This document shows positions 1 through 13,557 of a DNA stretch of 64,000 bases, in pieces; position 1 is the first letter of the stretch, and each line of letters begins with the position of its first letter. Position numbers and translations under genes: made by a program. The notes under the pieces were generated by a model, which saw nothing but the letters and a program-made list of their open reading frames with translations, searched no databases and was not told the origin of the DNA. This stretch comes from Seriola aureovittata (Eukaryota > Chordata > Actinopteri > Carangiformes > Carangidae): assembly GCF_021018895.1 (NCBI RefSeq), contig NC_079383.1, forward strand, positions 21,220,353 through 21,284,352. Reading direction: 5' to 3'.

Positions 1-1748
1 GTGTTATTCCAACTGTCAAACCTGACAGCAAAAGCATTAAAACATCAATAAAAAATTATTATAAAAGCTTTTTTTTTTTTAGTGCTTTAAGGTTAAGCCA
101 CTTTACTTTCTATGTCAGCTTATTTCTAAATTTTCTTTTGGGAGTTCTCTACATCCGCTTAAGGACAGTGTTCAGGGCAGGGTTAAGCCTTCCCCGTGTT
201 TACAGTACAACTGTGTCAACTGAGGAGCACTACAACACAGCTGTATTTACATTCCTATCAAACCATTGCTAAAACAAACACCAGTTCTCCCAAAAGAACC
301 GACTACTTTAGAGTAAAAGTGGGAGGAAAAACGAGTTCGGCCTCCTGACCCACCTTCTCCGACTCTGCTGCCCGTTTCTCTGTCCCACACTGTTTCTGCC
401 TGCGTTGCATATTCTCACTTGTACGCCCAGTCTAGTCCTCTGAACGCTGCTATTCTCCCAGCGGGAACATGAAGGGCACTCGTGCATTCATCCTACACTG
501 TTACAGAACTTGGAGCAGTATATATATATATATATAGTATTTACCTTTAATGGGAAACACGGTCAAGGTGAGGCGTGTAATAACAAATGGTTTAATTACA
601 GAGGTAAAGAGAAACGTGTATTTCAGCAGAGCTGGAGCAAAGCTATCTCAGCTTGGTAGCAGTAGGTCAGTGGTGACAGACCCACAGAGAGATGAGCGTT
701 GTTCAGCCAACAACAGACGAAGTGGTGTCTCCACCGTAGTGGAGCATTTAGCAGCTAAAGAACCAGATATCTCCCTCGGCAGCTGGTGGGGAACAACACG
801 GAACTAAAAGTTGTGTGTATATTGAACTAAAATTCATAAGGTAGCCAGAAATGCAACTTCATATTAATGCTAATGTTGCTAGATGTCCGCTGGAAGTTTC
901 CTGTATCAGCTTTATTAAGGTTTATGTGAGCATTATGTTTACAGCTTGTTGTGCTGCTCCTAAGTGGCCAAACTAATCTATTAATCCTGGTTTAAAGGAG
1001 CTATTTGTAAGTTTAGCTTTTGCTACATAGCTAACATTAGCATTAGCAGCTGTTCACTTACCAGTCTAGAAGAAACGTTGCAAGTTCAGCATCAAACTTT
1101 ATTCCTTTACTCAGCAAGAGGTAGAAAAGCAAACGCTCTTGTTTTGCTTCTATTTCTATCACTTTTTTTTTTTCTACTGAAGTTAGCATGCTAACTAGCT
1201 ATTTCCAGTCCAGCTAAACCCCCTCGTCACTTTCCGATACCGAGTCACTGTAGCGCCCAGGCTACACTGAAGAGGTAACGCTTTTCAGATGACGTAGTGT
1301 GACCTCTTGTTTTTTTAAACGCAACAATGGCTGAGGCTCTTGGCAAGACTGCTAAGTAAACAGCTGTTGCTAACACTGGCTATGTAGCAATAGCAAAACT
1401 TACAAATAGCTCCTTTAAGTAAAGCTTCAGTACCATATCTATTTAAAAAAATAACATTATAAACTGATACTGAAGATATCTGAAGTGGTTTTTGGAGCTT
1501 TATTTTCTGTTCGCTGGGATGATGATGATCATGATATCATGCAAACCGACTTGTTTTCAACTATTTTGTTTATTATTATATTATAAATATGATTATTCAT
1601 TGTTAAATGGTTTAGATTTAACCTCGTGTGCATTTCATTTAAGCACTTACGTTTGAGCATTTGGAACCTGGAGCTTCGTAAACCCTTAGGAAATACTCTC
1701 TAGTAGTGTCTACATGTAGCAGCCCAGAAGGAACCCTCTGCAACTTAC
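1..1748. other. tmx3 intron 15 (partial) with a MITE
   Basis: Sequence downstream of tmx3 exon 15, cut by the window edge. I searched it for the expected transmembrane exon and did not find it. It contains the TTAA-bounded element at 992-1418, a short TA run near 521-536 and AT-rich filler. The open frame at 550-807 has no family resemblance. Confidence 0.6.
992..1418 (+). mobile_element. TTAA-bounded MITE, copy 1
   Basis: A non-autonomous DNA transposon of about 427 bases. Both ends begin TTAAAGGAGCTATTTGTAAG when read inward; the imperfect terminal inverted repeats extend about 60 bases (GCTACATAGC and CAGCTGTT recur near the inner ends). The outermost TTAA suits the target duplication of piggyBac- or Kolobok-type elements. 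No coding capacity. A second copy in inverted orientation is at 53369-53748. Superfamily assignment is inference. Confidence 0.8.
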
Positions 1749-4110
1749 CATAATGGTGGATCTGGCATCAAAGGCCACACGTTTGATCCTCTGAATGATG
1801 CCATCGCCTCCATATGCCTGCAGGGAGAGAGATCATGGAATGGAAACAGAGCTATTTCTATTTCTAGCCCATCCCAATTTTTATATTCACCACCTATGTA
1901 GCACAGAGGCAGGGTTTCATCCATTCTTAAGTTTGGCATCTACAATGTGATGCAATTACTTGGGGACAATCCGTAAACAAAATTAATTGTCAACATGTCA
2001 ATAAAATCTTCTCCGACTGCTCACACAGTACCCACACTGAATAATATAGTGTCAGGTGCCCAGTTATACGCTCACTACATCCCAGACATTTAAAATATTG
2101 TTTCATTAACCGCTTCCCTGCACAAAATTATCTGATGTGCTCGACTCTGGTTTGTTCACTGTCCAGCGGTTCTGCTCCGTCTGAGCTCATTTGCTGGCAG
2201 AAGCACCTGGGCAGTCAATGAGTGATCTGTCCTGATGCTAATTCATCAGGATGGCCAATTAGTGAGCTCTGACTAAGCAGGACTTTGTGCGAAAGGAGCT
2301 GAAGGTGGGCATGAGATAATTTTCGTGGAAGCAGCTGTTGCTCAGGCCTGCGCCGTGCGAGGACTGCATAAGTAGTTTGAGAAGTTTTTTAGAAACATTT
2401 TCAAAGCATGTTGCTGGAGTTCTTTCTCAATTGCAAACAGGCAAGAAGACGGAGGACTTAAAGAAATTGTAGTTGGTCTATGTACCACAAGAGCAGAGAG
2501 TAGGGATTTAAAAAGTCTGTCAGCTCCACCGTCCTCTGGCTGGTTCATGCTTCATGCGTGGCTAAACACGTCGTCGTACCTTAGTTATGAAATACACTCA
2601 AAAATTCTACAACTTTGCTCATGACTATGGAAAAATCTAACACTATTATAACTTTTTTTTTTTTTTTGCAGAGTTTGCATTATCTTAAATTTAATTTAAT
2701 GCATTTATCACACATTATTCTGTGTTTCTACACGGAGCACAAACCAGCCTCGAGGCACCTCTTGGCAGACATTAGCAGCATGACGTGAAGAGGATGAAAC
2801 TGTCCTGAGTTTTGGCTGCAGGGAACATGAAGGTTTCTGTTGCTGTTTATTTGGTGGGAGGTGGTTTGTTTTGCCAAGCAGAAAATAGCCAAGACCTTTC
2901 TTGGAAAAAAATAAAAAAGGACAGGACCTCTGGCTGTTTGGCTTATGGTTTCATACATCTGGTGACGTTAAGTGTAGCGCAGGGGAAGCGATGACATTTC
3001 TTTTCCAGATTAGTGTGAACACTATAGTACAGGGTCATGTAGTAATCTCGGTGTTTTACTTAGAAGATGGAATTATTGTGGATAATCTGTTCAGGGGGGA
3101 CGGCAATATGAAATCTAAACATGTAAAAGGAGATTGGAAATATACCTCATCTGGGGAAAATATTTTCCACAGGGGACTTAAAATGCAAAGCAACATGCTT
3201 GATTAATGAGGACTACTAGTGTGATTACAATGGTACAACCCCAGGGAAGAGGGAGGGAGAGGGGGGGTGTCCACCGAGCTGAATGCCTAAACAGGAAGCA
3301 GGAGAGAGATGGGGAGGGAGGGAGGGAAGAGGAGAAGATCTGGACCTGTGCAGAGCCGTTCAAAACGCTGCTGATGAATTGGACCAGCTGCTCCAGGGTG
3401 TCCGTCGGCTCGCTGGGCAGGAAGTACTGCTCGTTGGATGTGTTGAGGATGACGACAGAGGGCACCGTCACCTCGCTGAGGGACAGGGGGAAAAACAGGA
3501 AACTCAGCTTTTAATCTTCTCAACCTCAGCGCCGGCTCGGCTCGCCGTTATCAAAGCGCATCATTAGATGGGAACAAATTGTGGTTTCTTAAAGAACAAA
3601 TGGTAACACAATAGTGAGATAAACAAACCCCTCTGTGCTCAGAGCAACCTAACTTTTCCCATGGGTGTTCTTTCAAAGAGGGGATTTTTTTCAAAAGGGA
3701 GAAAAGGCAACGCAGCCTGGCCTATTTCAGCGTGGCATTTCCTCTATCTTTTATGCAAACAGTGTGCTACTCAGGGGCTTTATGGGTCTGTGCTGGTCAC
3801 ATTTAAAGAGACCTTTACAAATTACAGCTGACAAGTGAAACACAGGGGGTCCAGGGGAAAGCAACTCTGCATCAATACTGAGACACATACAAAACATATA
3901 CAAAGACGCCCAGTGGTCCAGTGAGCATTTGAACAGAAAATACAGAGGCGGAGGCGTAACACACCGTTCCATCTCCGGCCCACTTATTTTGACAAATCAG
4001 CGGAGGAATTACAAAACTCTGAAATAACAAACAAGGTCAAATAAACAATCCCTCTTTCACATGTTTTGCACAACACCAAAGCGTGGCTTAGATAAGGTGT
4101 CCTAGCGCTT

Positions 4111-4155
<45 letters not shown>

Positions 4156-4336
4156 CACAAACAGTCCATCACGCCTCCGCCACCTCACATCCCCGCCGTG
4201 TGACTCAACCCGGCAACAAATTGCACACCCATGCACACGTATCCATCACTGTCCCAGTCCACCACCCAGCTGAGATCAGGAGTGCAAACACACAACATCT
4301 CGCCACTCTTTCCAGCTGAGATTCGCAATTACATGT

Positions 4337-4390
<54 letters not shown>

Positions 4391-6045
4391 TATGAATGTG
4401 CATCTCCATCTGACATTCAGCCTATTCCAACAGATGGCATCCATTTAAAATAAATATGGATTAGCCTATTCACCTCTGTGTGCGAGGGACTGCTGGGGGT
4501 TTGCTGCCCATAATGAAGGGCTATATACTGTACTCTATAGAATTACAACTGGCAGAAGGCGCACATTTTTTTCCCTTTCCGCTGCCGAAAAACAGCTGCC
4601 ATATAATTAGGGAATTTTTTTTTTTATATTAAAAGCATGCAGAAAGTTTATCCAAGCCTAGTTTGGCATTAGCCTAAAATATCGTTTTCATATTTGACGT
4701 GATTAAGACTTGGACGTCCTCCAAAAGAGGTAAAAGCAACAGTTCAGGGGGATGGAAACATTTAACCTTCTTACCTGTAATTGTAAAATATTACATACAA
4801 TATATTTCCCATATTCATGCCTGGATCTTCTATGATTTCAGACACCCCTGAGGTGGACCGTACCATTTTCTAAACCATGACATTCTCTGCTCCGGCGCAT
4901 CACGCAGGCAAATTGAGACAATGAAGGTAAATGTTAGTAGCAGTAGCTAACTACCTAGCTTGTTTAATACACTTTACCTTCTTAGCTTCAGAGTTTCAGA
5001 TTTAGAAAATTGTCAACAGATGAATGCTAATGTTAGCTAGTTACTAATTTTAGCTTGAAGTTACCGTTTAGCTAGTTTCTAACTTTAGATTTATTTTACC
5101 ATTTAGCTAATTAATGTTAGCTAGTTTCTCACTTTAGATTTATTTTACCGTTTAGCTAATTAATGTTAGCTAGTTTCTCACTTTAGATTTATTTTACCGT
5201 TTAGCTAATTAATGTTAGCTAGTTTCTAACTTTAGCCTTAAGCGACAGTTAAGCTAACTAGTGTTAGCTAGCTGTGGTGGTTTAGTAAGTCTAGACTTTT
5301 ACCTTTTTGATATTGGCTTCTATAATAGTCACCCTCTTTATTTTCTCTCAGGAATTCAAGTATAATTTTGAAGTACTTGTACCTAACTTAAATATTATTC
5401 TTTCTAATCCACTACATATATTTGGTGTTTTTCAGTTTGGCTGGTATTGTTTTTACCTTGTGTGTCATCATGGCAAAAATGTGGTCCATCACAATCTGGT
5501 CTCTAGTTGTTGTTTCTACTAATTAGTGAGATTCTAGCTCATTATCAGCAGTTCATTAGTTCTTTTTTCCACATTTACCAGTTTTCTTTTCGTTTTCTAG
5601 TACCAGAAACTGTTAATTATTGCAAAAAGGAAGTAATTAAAAACCTAACTGTAAACTGTGATAGATAGATTTTGCATGTGGACATAAAATCTGGACAATC
5701 AGTTGAAACTTTCTTTTTAAACCCTCAAACAAAAAAAACAAAAGAATCATGAAATTGGCATTCATTGTGTACTGAACACCAGTTCCACAATAAATTCATC
5801 AGGGGTTCCACAAAAGCTATCTTTAGTACACAGATCAAACGACCTGTAGTTAGCATTTTTCTAGTCATTCACCTCTTCCCTTCACACACACACAGACTTT
5901 TCAGTCACCTCACATCTTCCTCTAGTGCTTCACAGCGCACAATGCATTCCATATGAGGGGTTAGCAATAATCCAACGTTTAAACAGAGGCAGAGGCAGCC
6001 TTGGACTTAAGAGTGGTGCTCATGTTGTTTGTGTGTGGGTATATA

Positions 6046-6127
<82 letters not shown>

Positions 6128-9100
6128 TAATGAGTGAGTGTGTGTGTGCCTCTGGTGAAAGCAGGGGCAGCCTTACACCAGACAGACCGCTGCCAGAACA
6201 CAGTAATCGCTGTGATGACAGAAAGACGGATAAAAAGCCATCAGATTTATTTCCATGGCCCTCCTAAGGGAGAGGATTAGTGGACATTGACAGGCCAGGA
6301 TTTCATTCCTAAAAGGAGGGCAATTAATCCTGTGCTACGGCGGCCAAATTCAGTCCTGTAAAACCCAGCGAAATACACATTGTATGTACTCATACAAAAT
6401 TAGGAAGGCTAATCACCTCTTTTATCCTTAAATATAAACACCCCGCCTGTCTAAGTGTGTGTGTGTGTGTGTGTGTGTGTGCCGGTCGAATGTGGATTTG
6501 AATACGACTCCTACTGTACTAACTGACACATTTCTAATTACACAGGACCTGGGAGACCATGTCTGCTATAATCTCTCTCATGCAAACAATAACATGCTCA
6601 AATTAAAATAACATCCTGCAGTACTCGCAGATTCTCAACACAAACATACACACAACATTATACAAAAGACGCACATAATTAGACACTGTGCGTTGGTGGA
6701 CGTAAAAAAAAAAACAGACATGCCCGCTGCTGCGGCCCTCGCCGGCCTGGAACACTAGCGGGGTTCTGTCTAATTAAAAAGTGGAGGATGTCAGTAGCGG
6801 GGGGCCTCTCCGAGCATGACACCCCAAACAGTCGGCCTCTGGCTGGGCTCAACTGCAGCAGGGTCTTTCTGAATCATTAGCGCTGCTCTTTGGCAAGCTA
6901 TTAAAAACACACGCCTGCTATAGATTTAATCCATAGCCTTATCTGTAAATTCCTCATACATTCCCCGTCTATCCTGCTCTCACTCATGCAGATTTTCAAG
7001 AGTGTGTGCATCAGTCTGTGCGTGGTGATGGCGGCGGCGGCGGCGGGGGGGGGGGGTTTAAAATTGCAGAGAGCTCTGAAAAAGAAATGACACTCCTGAC
7101 TGTGTAATTGACTTCTCCACGAGAGAGCATCTTTTAATGGCAGAGGCTGGCATTTTCGAGTCAGCGCGGACCTGGATAAGGAGCTGACAGAAGGTGGTAC
7201 GAGGTAGAGAGAGAGAGAGAGAGAGGTAGAGAGAGAGAGAGAGAGGAGGGTGACATGAGAAGAGGGAAGGGAGGCTGGATATGAGACACTCACCCCATAA
7301 TGAGGCTGTTAATGTAGTCATTCCCATCCATGTGGCCAAACTGGAAATCTCTGGAGATGCAAGACAAAAAAAAAAAAAAAAAAAATCAGTGGCATGAGAA
7401 AGCGAGACAGAACATCAGAAACAGAAACACACAGAACAGAATAAAACGAGCACTTTTTTCCCCTCCCCCTCGTCTCCCTGGACTTTATTTACCTCGGACA
7501 AACCGGGACACAAACTCCCCGGCACAATAAGACACAAATATGAAATCACGTTGAATGGAATTGCATGGTCTCGCTGTGGAAACCTGGGATCACGTTTGTC
7601 ACTATAAGCAGGGGTGGGGGTGTGTGGGGGGGGGGGGGGGGTATATATCCCCAGAGCTCCGTCATCTGCCGTCTCCTGCTTCTCCTAATCTTTTCCAGCA
7701 TAGAAAAAGGACTCAGGTGATTTATCTAAACGATAAGGCTGGAGGAGGAATTCAATTTGTATCTCATTGTACTGCACTATGTCTGAGCAGAGTGTATTGT
7801 GGGTAGACGAGGAAAAGGGGGGGGGGGGGGATTTGCACAAGTCCAGGGAAGCCGGTGACTTCCACTGAATGACTGATTATAGAGGCCTCTACATATATAT
7901 TATATTCATATTGAGTCATAGCTACATCTAGCACATTTGTCCCGTGGGCGCTAAACAATACTGCCAGCGCTTCTACCAACGACACGATTATGGAGAGTCT
8001 GAACCACAGTATGTAATAAATCCAGCGGATGCAGTGATAAAATCATTCTGCGTTAGTGATCTCGCCGACAACAGTGAGTCGGACCGGGAATAAAAGCTCA
8101 TCAAAAAGTCGGTTTGTAACTTTTGCTCTGAAGGCTGCAGCTGTGCGAGATGTGGTTTGGAAATAGTTGGAAAACGATCCACTTAAATATTTATGGATCC
8201 GTTTCCCATGTATGTCCACCCCTCCCCCACCCCCTGCTCCCAGTGACACGTCTTGGCCCGTCCACCGAGCAGGCCGGCCAACCACAGAAATAAGTAACTA
8301 TGAGTAACTGAGAAACTTGTGTATGCGATATGAGGTTTGCAGCAAGAATGTGCAACAGATATTCTGGTAAATCCCGTCAGACTGTGCAATAATGGAAGAT
8401 TTTCGCTGTGTAGTTAAATGTTCTCTGTGGAAATGAGTAAGTGCCCTTTTTAGCCGGTCAACAAAATATTTATACTTGTATTTATTGACGTTCTTTGTCA
8501 TGTCTTATGTTTCTCAAGGGAGGAAAGATGTTTTTTTCAACATTTCAACAGAATTAAAATTCCAGGGAAAGTGGGCGCCACGTTACACAAGGTGGTTTAT
8601 AATAGACATGAATATTTCACAGTAAAAGTCACATGACCCTTGTCACCAGGAGGCTTTCAAGCTCGCAGAAACACTATAAAATAAAAAGGTGTTTTTTGTT
8701 TGTTTTTTTTGTGGAGAGAAATAACGGATGAGCAATGAACGATTGCACAAAAGCAATGCAGTATATGCTGCATTGTTTATGTTTTTGGCCTATTTATCGA
8801 TGAACGGGGGGGGGGGGGGGGGGGGGGGGGGGGGTGGTACTGGATTCACTGCCAGGCATCAGTGTCTTTCTTCATACGACCACTGGGGGCCACAAAAGTC
8901 AACAATTTTTTTAATTCACAACGGCTTCGAGATATTCTTACACCAGCACTAAATTAATACACTTGGGCCATTAATCCACTTCTAAGTTTATTTCATCATT
9001 TATTATTTTAACATTAACATTAATGAAATTTGCCTAATTAATCTTGACGACCTGCAGGTCCAATTTGAAAGTTAGCTGAGCAGCAGAAGATCGGAAATGT

Positions 9101-10547
9101 TGATTGATTGATTGATTGATGGATTGATTGATCCTGTGATGTGTAACACTTTGTTCTATGCGACATCATCACTTGAATTTCCCCTCCTTTGTCTGTGACA
9201 TCATCACCATTAGAATTCCCCGCCTTTGAGCTATGACATCATCATCATCATCATCACTCAAATTCCCTTCTTTTGATCTATGTGACATCATCGTAACATC
9301 ATCGTTAGAATTCATTTGAAGTTCCACGCCTGTAAGTGAACCGTTTTAATTAATCAATTAACTGATTAATTCATAAATTGATTTGAAGCACACTGAGAAA
9401 AAAGAAAGAAAAAACAAACATCTCTTCATGGCTCACCACATGAATGTCCAGTATGAGGCGCAAACTGAGAAAGAAACAGCAGAAGAAAGTTTACGGGAGG
9501 AATTTGAACGGCTCAAAAACGTTCTGCAGAGCGAACGGGCTCAGTGGGCCGAAGAGAGACTGAGGGCGAGGGAGATCGAGGAGACACTCAGAGACGATCT
9601 GGACAAGGTGAAAAAGATGTTTGTCACGTACGATGAAGCGATCAGGGAGACGGAGTTGTTAAAGAGGTACTCAAAGCAGAAAACAAGCAACTCTTATGCC
9701 AGTGTTTCGCGGAAAGGCGCGAGGAAGGAGAAAGTGCTGCTGAAGGAAATCGAACGGCTGAACAAACATCTGCAGAGCGAACGAACGAAAAGGACAAAAA
9801 CTAAAGAAAAAATGAGGGAGAATGAGAAGCAGCTCAGAGAGGAACTGCAGAGGGTGAAAAGACGACTCATGACTCACGAGAGGTGCATGAAGAAGTGCGA
9901 AGTTCTGGAAAATCACAATCTGGAGCTCGGGTCGTTGCTGAGACGGGAGAGGAGGCTCACGGCTGAGCTGCAGCTCGAGGCCTCCGAAACACAGGAGGAC
10001 TTCATCAAACTTCAACAAGAACACAAGGAGATGAACGCACTCCTGGAGTGTGAGAGCAAGACAAATACCGACCTTCAGGTGATGATCCAACAGCTTAAAG
10101 AAAAACCAGAGAGGCAGGAGAAGACCACAGAAGGAGAGAGCAGCCAGGATTATGAAGACCAAATAAAAGCCTTGCGGGCAGATATCGCTGCTCTACAAGA
10201 GGAAAACTCCAAACTCCAGAAACCAAACAGCTCACGACAGGAGGAGGAGGAGGAGGAAGTGAGGGCCGAAGCAGCACCTGAGTCTCCACAGCTGAGCTGC
10301 GAACGCACCGATGAGCCGCCGGCAACACCGATGGAGAAAAAGAGCAGGAGGCCTTCAAGGTGGAGGAGATTTACCAACCTCTTCGCTTGTGGTTCCCGCC
10401 ACATGGAGTCAGAGGACGAGTGAGATACTGCGGTAAGTGAGAGGATTTACAACCACATTCATTGATTATTTCTTTTGTTTTTCTGGCCACTAAGAGCAAA
10501 CTAACTCACACTGTAAAACAGTGATACTGTATTCTCTCTCTCTCTCT

Positions 10548-10589
<42 letters not shown>

Positions 10590-13485
10590 CTCTCTCTCTA
10601 TACATCTCTCTCATAAATAAATCAAATACATAAAAAATACCTTAAAATTAATGGTTTCTTTCTCCTGGGTTTGCTGTCATTTACCAAATGTTTTAGTTTC
10701 TCTTCACTGTAATGACAACATGATCAGACTCAGTGGAATTATGATTAAAATTATGTTAATAAGTTCGACTACTTAAAAAAAGTAGACGGACTCGTACCAA
10801 AGGAGTTTTTATATCTTCTAACAAACCAGAGTCCGTTTGTGCCTTTCATGTATGAGCATATATTGAGGAAACCATCAGTTTCTCTAAAATTATTTCACAA
10901 TAATAATTAAAACCTGTTGTCTGAAAAACCCAAACGTCATTTAAAAACACTTATTTTTATTAAAAAGGTTTCACCAGAAACCCCAAAAAGACTATTGTGT
11001 CCACATGAGTTGCACTTCAGTTGGACAGGACAGCGTTGCATCTTGGGAAACGGGTTAAAAACCTTTTTCATTGTGCTGCAGATGGAATACTTTTTCACCC
11101 AAAAAGGTTTGAAGAGTTTGAAAATACCTTCCAGAGGTTGAAATGACAAAACTCTCACGGACTCAGAATGGGGAATCGGAGCCCAAAAAAGAAAAATTGA
11201 TCTTGACAATTTCCTACACTAAAACCCCCGGTGATAGTCTGGTTTGATCGCAGCTGAGCAGTGACACAGATACAAAGACACTGCACAACACAACGAGGAA
11301 ACATCAGCTTCAAAACAAGACAAAGACAGCTCAGACCTTACAGGTTCACCCTCAACCCTCAACCCCTGCAGCAGCCGTGACGTAACCCTAAAGTTACTTT
11401 CAGCGTTGAGTAATGTTTTGCGGTTTAAGCTTTTGCTATTTTTGCTTATAAATTAGTCGGGTGTAAACTGCCTTTGATCTATAAATAAAATCACACTGTC
11501 AACGTATATGCAATAGACGGGATGCAGCACACACGAACGGACACGGCACTGTGGCCGAGAGATGAAAATTAGGTCCAACAATGTGAAATCTTTGCAGACC
11601 AAGATGGGATGATGATTCATGGATTCCAATGAATCTAAGAAGCCTTGGAGGTTTGATAAGAATGAGCAGCAATCAGCGCATCGATTTGAAGGCCTCAAGC
11701 TTGACAACTGCAGAAAGTGCTGCCTTTCACCCTTTCACGGATACATTTTTTCAACATAGACAGTACTTCTTCTTTTCGGCAAACAAATGGGCCTCGTAGG
11801 TGAGTTTCTGTTTGGCAGGGAACAGCGTTTTGGACGGTGGTGCTTCGTGCTTCTGTGTCGTGGTGGACAATGGAAAGGGTGTCTGGCCGTGACATGAAGC
11901 GAAGGTATCACCTGCTGTAATCAAACTTTTGTCACGTTCTGAAAGGCAGAATGTGTAGTCCGCTAATAACTGACACGTGCTTTAGAGAAACTACCACTAA
12001 GGGAGTCGTCATACCTTGAACCTTGTGTGTTGTACATACAAATGCGACCTTCACAAATGTTTCTTTGCAAGGAAACCCGACTGCACAATTATGTCGTCTG
12101 CATCTATTTTTATGATGTCAAGAGTAAAACATGTTTATTCGAAGCATAAACATGCAGGTATGTCTTTTGTGCCGGAAAGCGAAGCCCCGTCTTCCTCAGA
12201 CAATGCATCCGACTTTTCTTTGACCTTCTTTGACTTTTCTTTGGTTCAGCGTCTCCGCAAAAGAAGACATCATCTATTTTTTGACGGATAATTTCAGTCA
12301 GTGTGATCTTCTGAAAGCGGTCGCACCAGAGGTCGGTTCGTATACGCAGAGAGGTTCCACCTGTCTGACAGGTGGTTGGCTGATAGAAATCTCCAACAGT
12401 GAGAACCGGCATTTCGCCTTTGATTTGGGCCATTCTTGCATCTACATAGGCAAAGAGAGACTTTGAGACCGTGGATACTTCACCATTGATGAAGCATTTC
12501 AACATGTAAAAGCTCTGCTCTGACTTTACCGAGGCCTTGAAACAAGAGGCTTTACGCTTCGTGGCAGCTTAAAGAGACAGCTCAAATCTGTACCTGAAAT
12601 GTCGGCAAAACAAATAACAACCGCAGCATGTGTATGATGTATACTATACTGTGTCTAACTGGTTGTGAGCTGAGCTGCTGATAGAAATCTCAGGCAGAGT
12701 AAAAACCTGGTTTTAAAGCTGCAGGTTTCCTTCCTACTGCAGAGACCTCAGTATGTGAGTGTGTGTGAATGTAAACTCCTATTTTTATTCCATCATTTGA
12801 CTGTGTGCATATTAACCCACAGTGACTGAATGATGCAGTTTGAATAAAATTAGTATTAAACTAATAAAGTAATAAATAGAAATGCACATATGAAGCAGCA
12901 GTCCTCTCGAGCAGGTTAGAGAAGGTTGCCATGATAACACAATATTGTAATATCGCTCTCAACCGCAGGGGATTTTTTATCTGGTGTTGACGTTCAATAA
13001 TATTTTATTGAATCTGAATCCACTTGATGCAAAAATATGTGGCAACAATGATCTATTATCAACTCATAAGAGCGGACAGTTACACACCTACACATCCGGC
13101 AACACTTGGAGCTGTGTTTCTAGCAAATGAAAGTTTAACATCCACTCTCCACCTCTATCTGGAGACAGTAATTTGATCTATTGTTAAAGTTAAACTGTTG
13201 ATTAGTGCAAGGTTAAGTAAGGTTGTTCTGAAATGTTAAAAAATTCTCCCCCCTGGTGCTCGTTGCTTTGAGTCCAGAATTATCTACGGACAGGAAGTCA
13301 CGAGTCAAAGGGGTTTCAGCTTGTGGCAAAAGCACGGCACAGGCTTTTACCCATGATAAACATTCATGCCTGGTCCTGTCGCAGTGCAGGATTTCATCCC
13401 AATTCACACCCACCAACCGACAAAATCAAACTTTCCCACAAGTACAATTTGCACACATGTAGGCATCTGCCCCCTCCCCTCCCCT

Positions 13486-13521
<36 letters not shown>

Positions 13522-13522
13522 C

Positions 13523-13557
<35 letters not shown>

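Larger units (their letters stand above)
3476..7293. other. tmx3 intron 13
   Basis: No gene seen. It holds AC microsatellites at 4113-4149 and 4339-4389, a 49-base tandem repeat at about 5067-5240, a long TA tract at 6049-6119, a GT tract at 6456-6481 and GA tracts at 7207-7243. The GA tracts lie just downstream of the exon 13 donor on the minus strand. The stretch 6700-6900 is GC-rich and non-repetitive and may be regulatory, which I cannot test. Confidence 0.5.

Noticed and set aside
550..807. 85-codon open frame near the left edge
   Set aside because: No family resemblance, no splice context and AT-rich flanks; also not the missing tmx3 transmembrane exon.
5925..6267. Open frames of alternating Tyr-Ile
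   Set aside because: They are readings of the TA microsatellite.
9671..10162. 163-codon minus-strand frame
   Set aside because: Shadow of the plus-strand coiled-coil ORF; Phe/Leu-rich because it reads Glu/Lys codons backwards.
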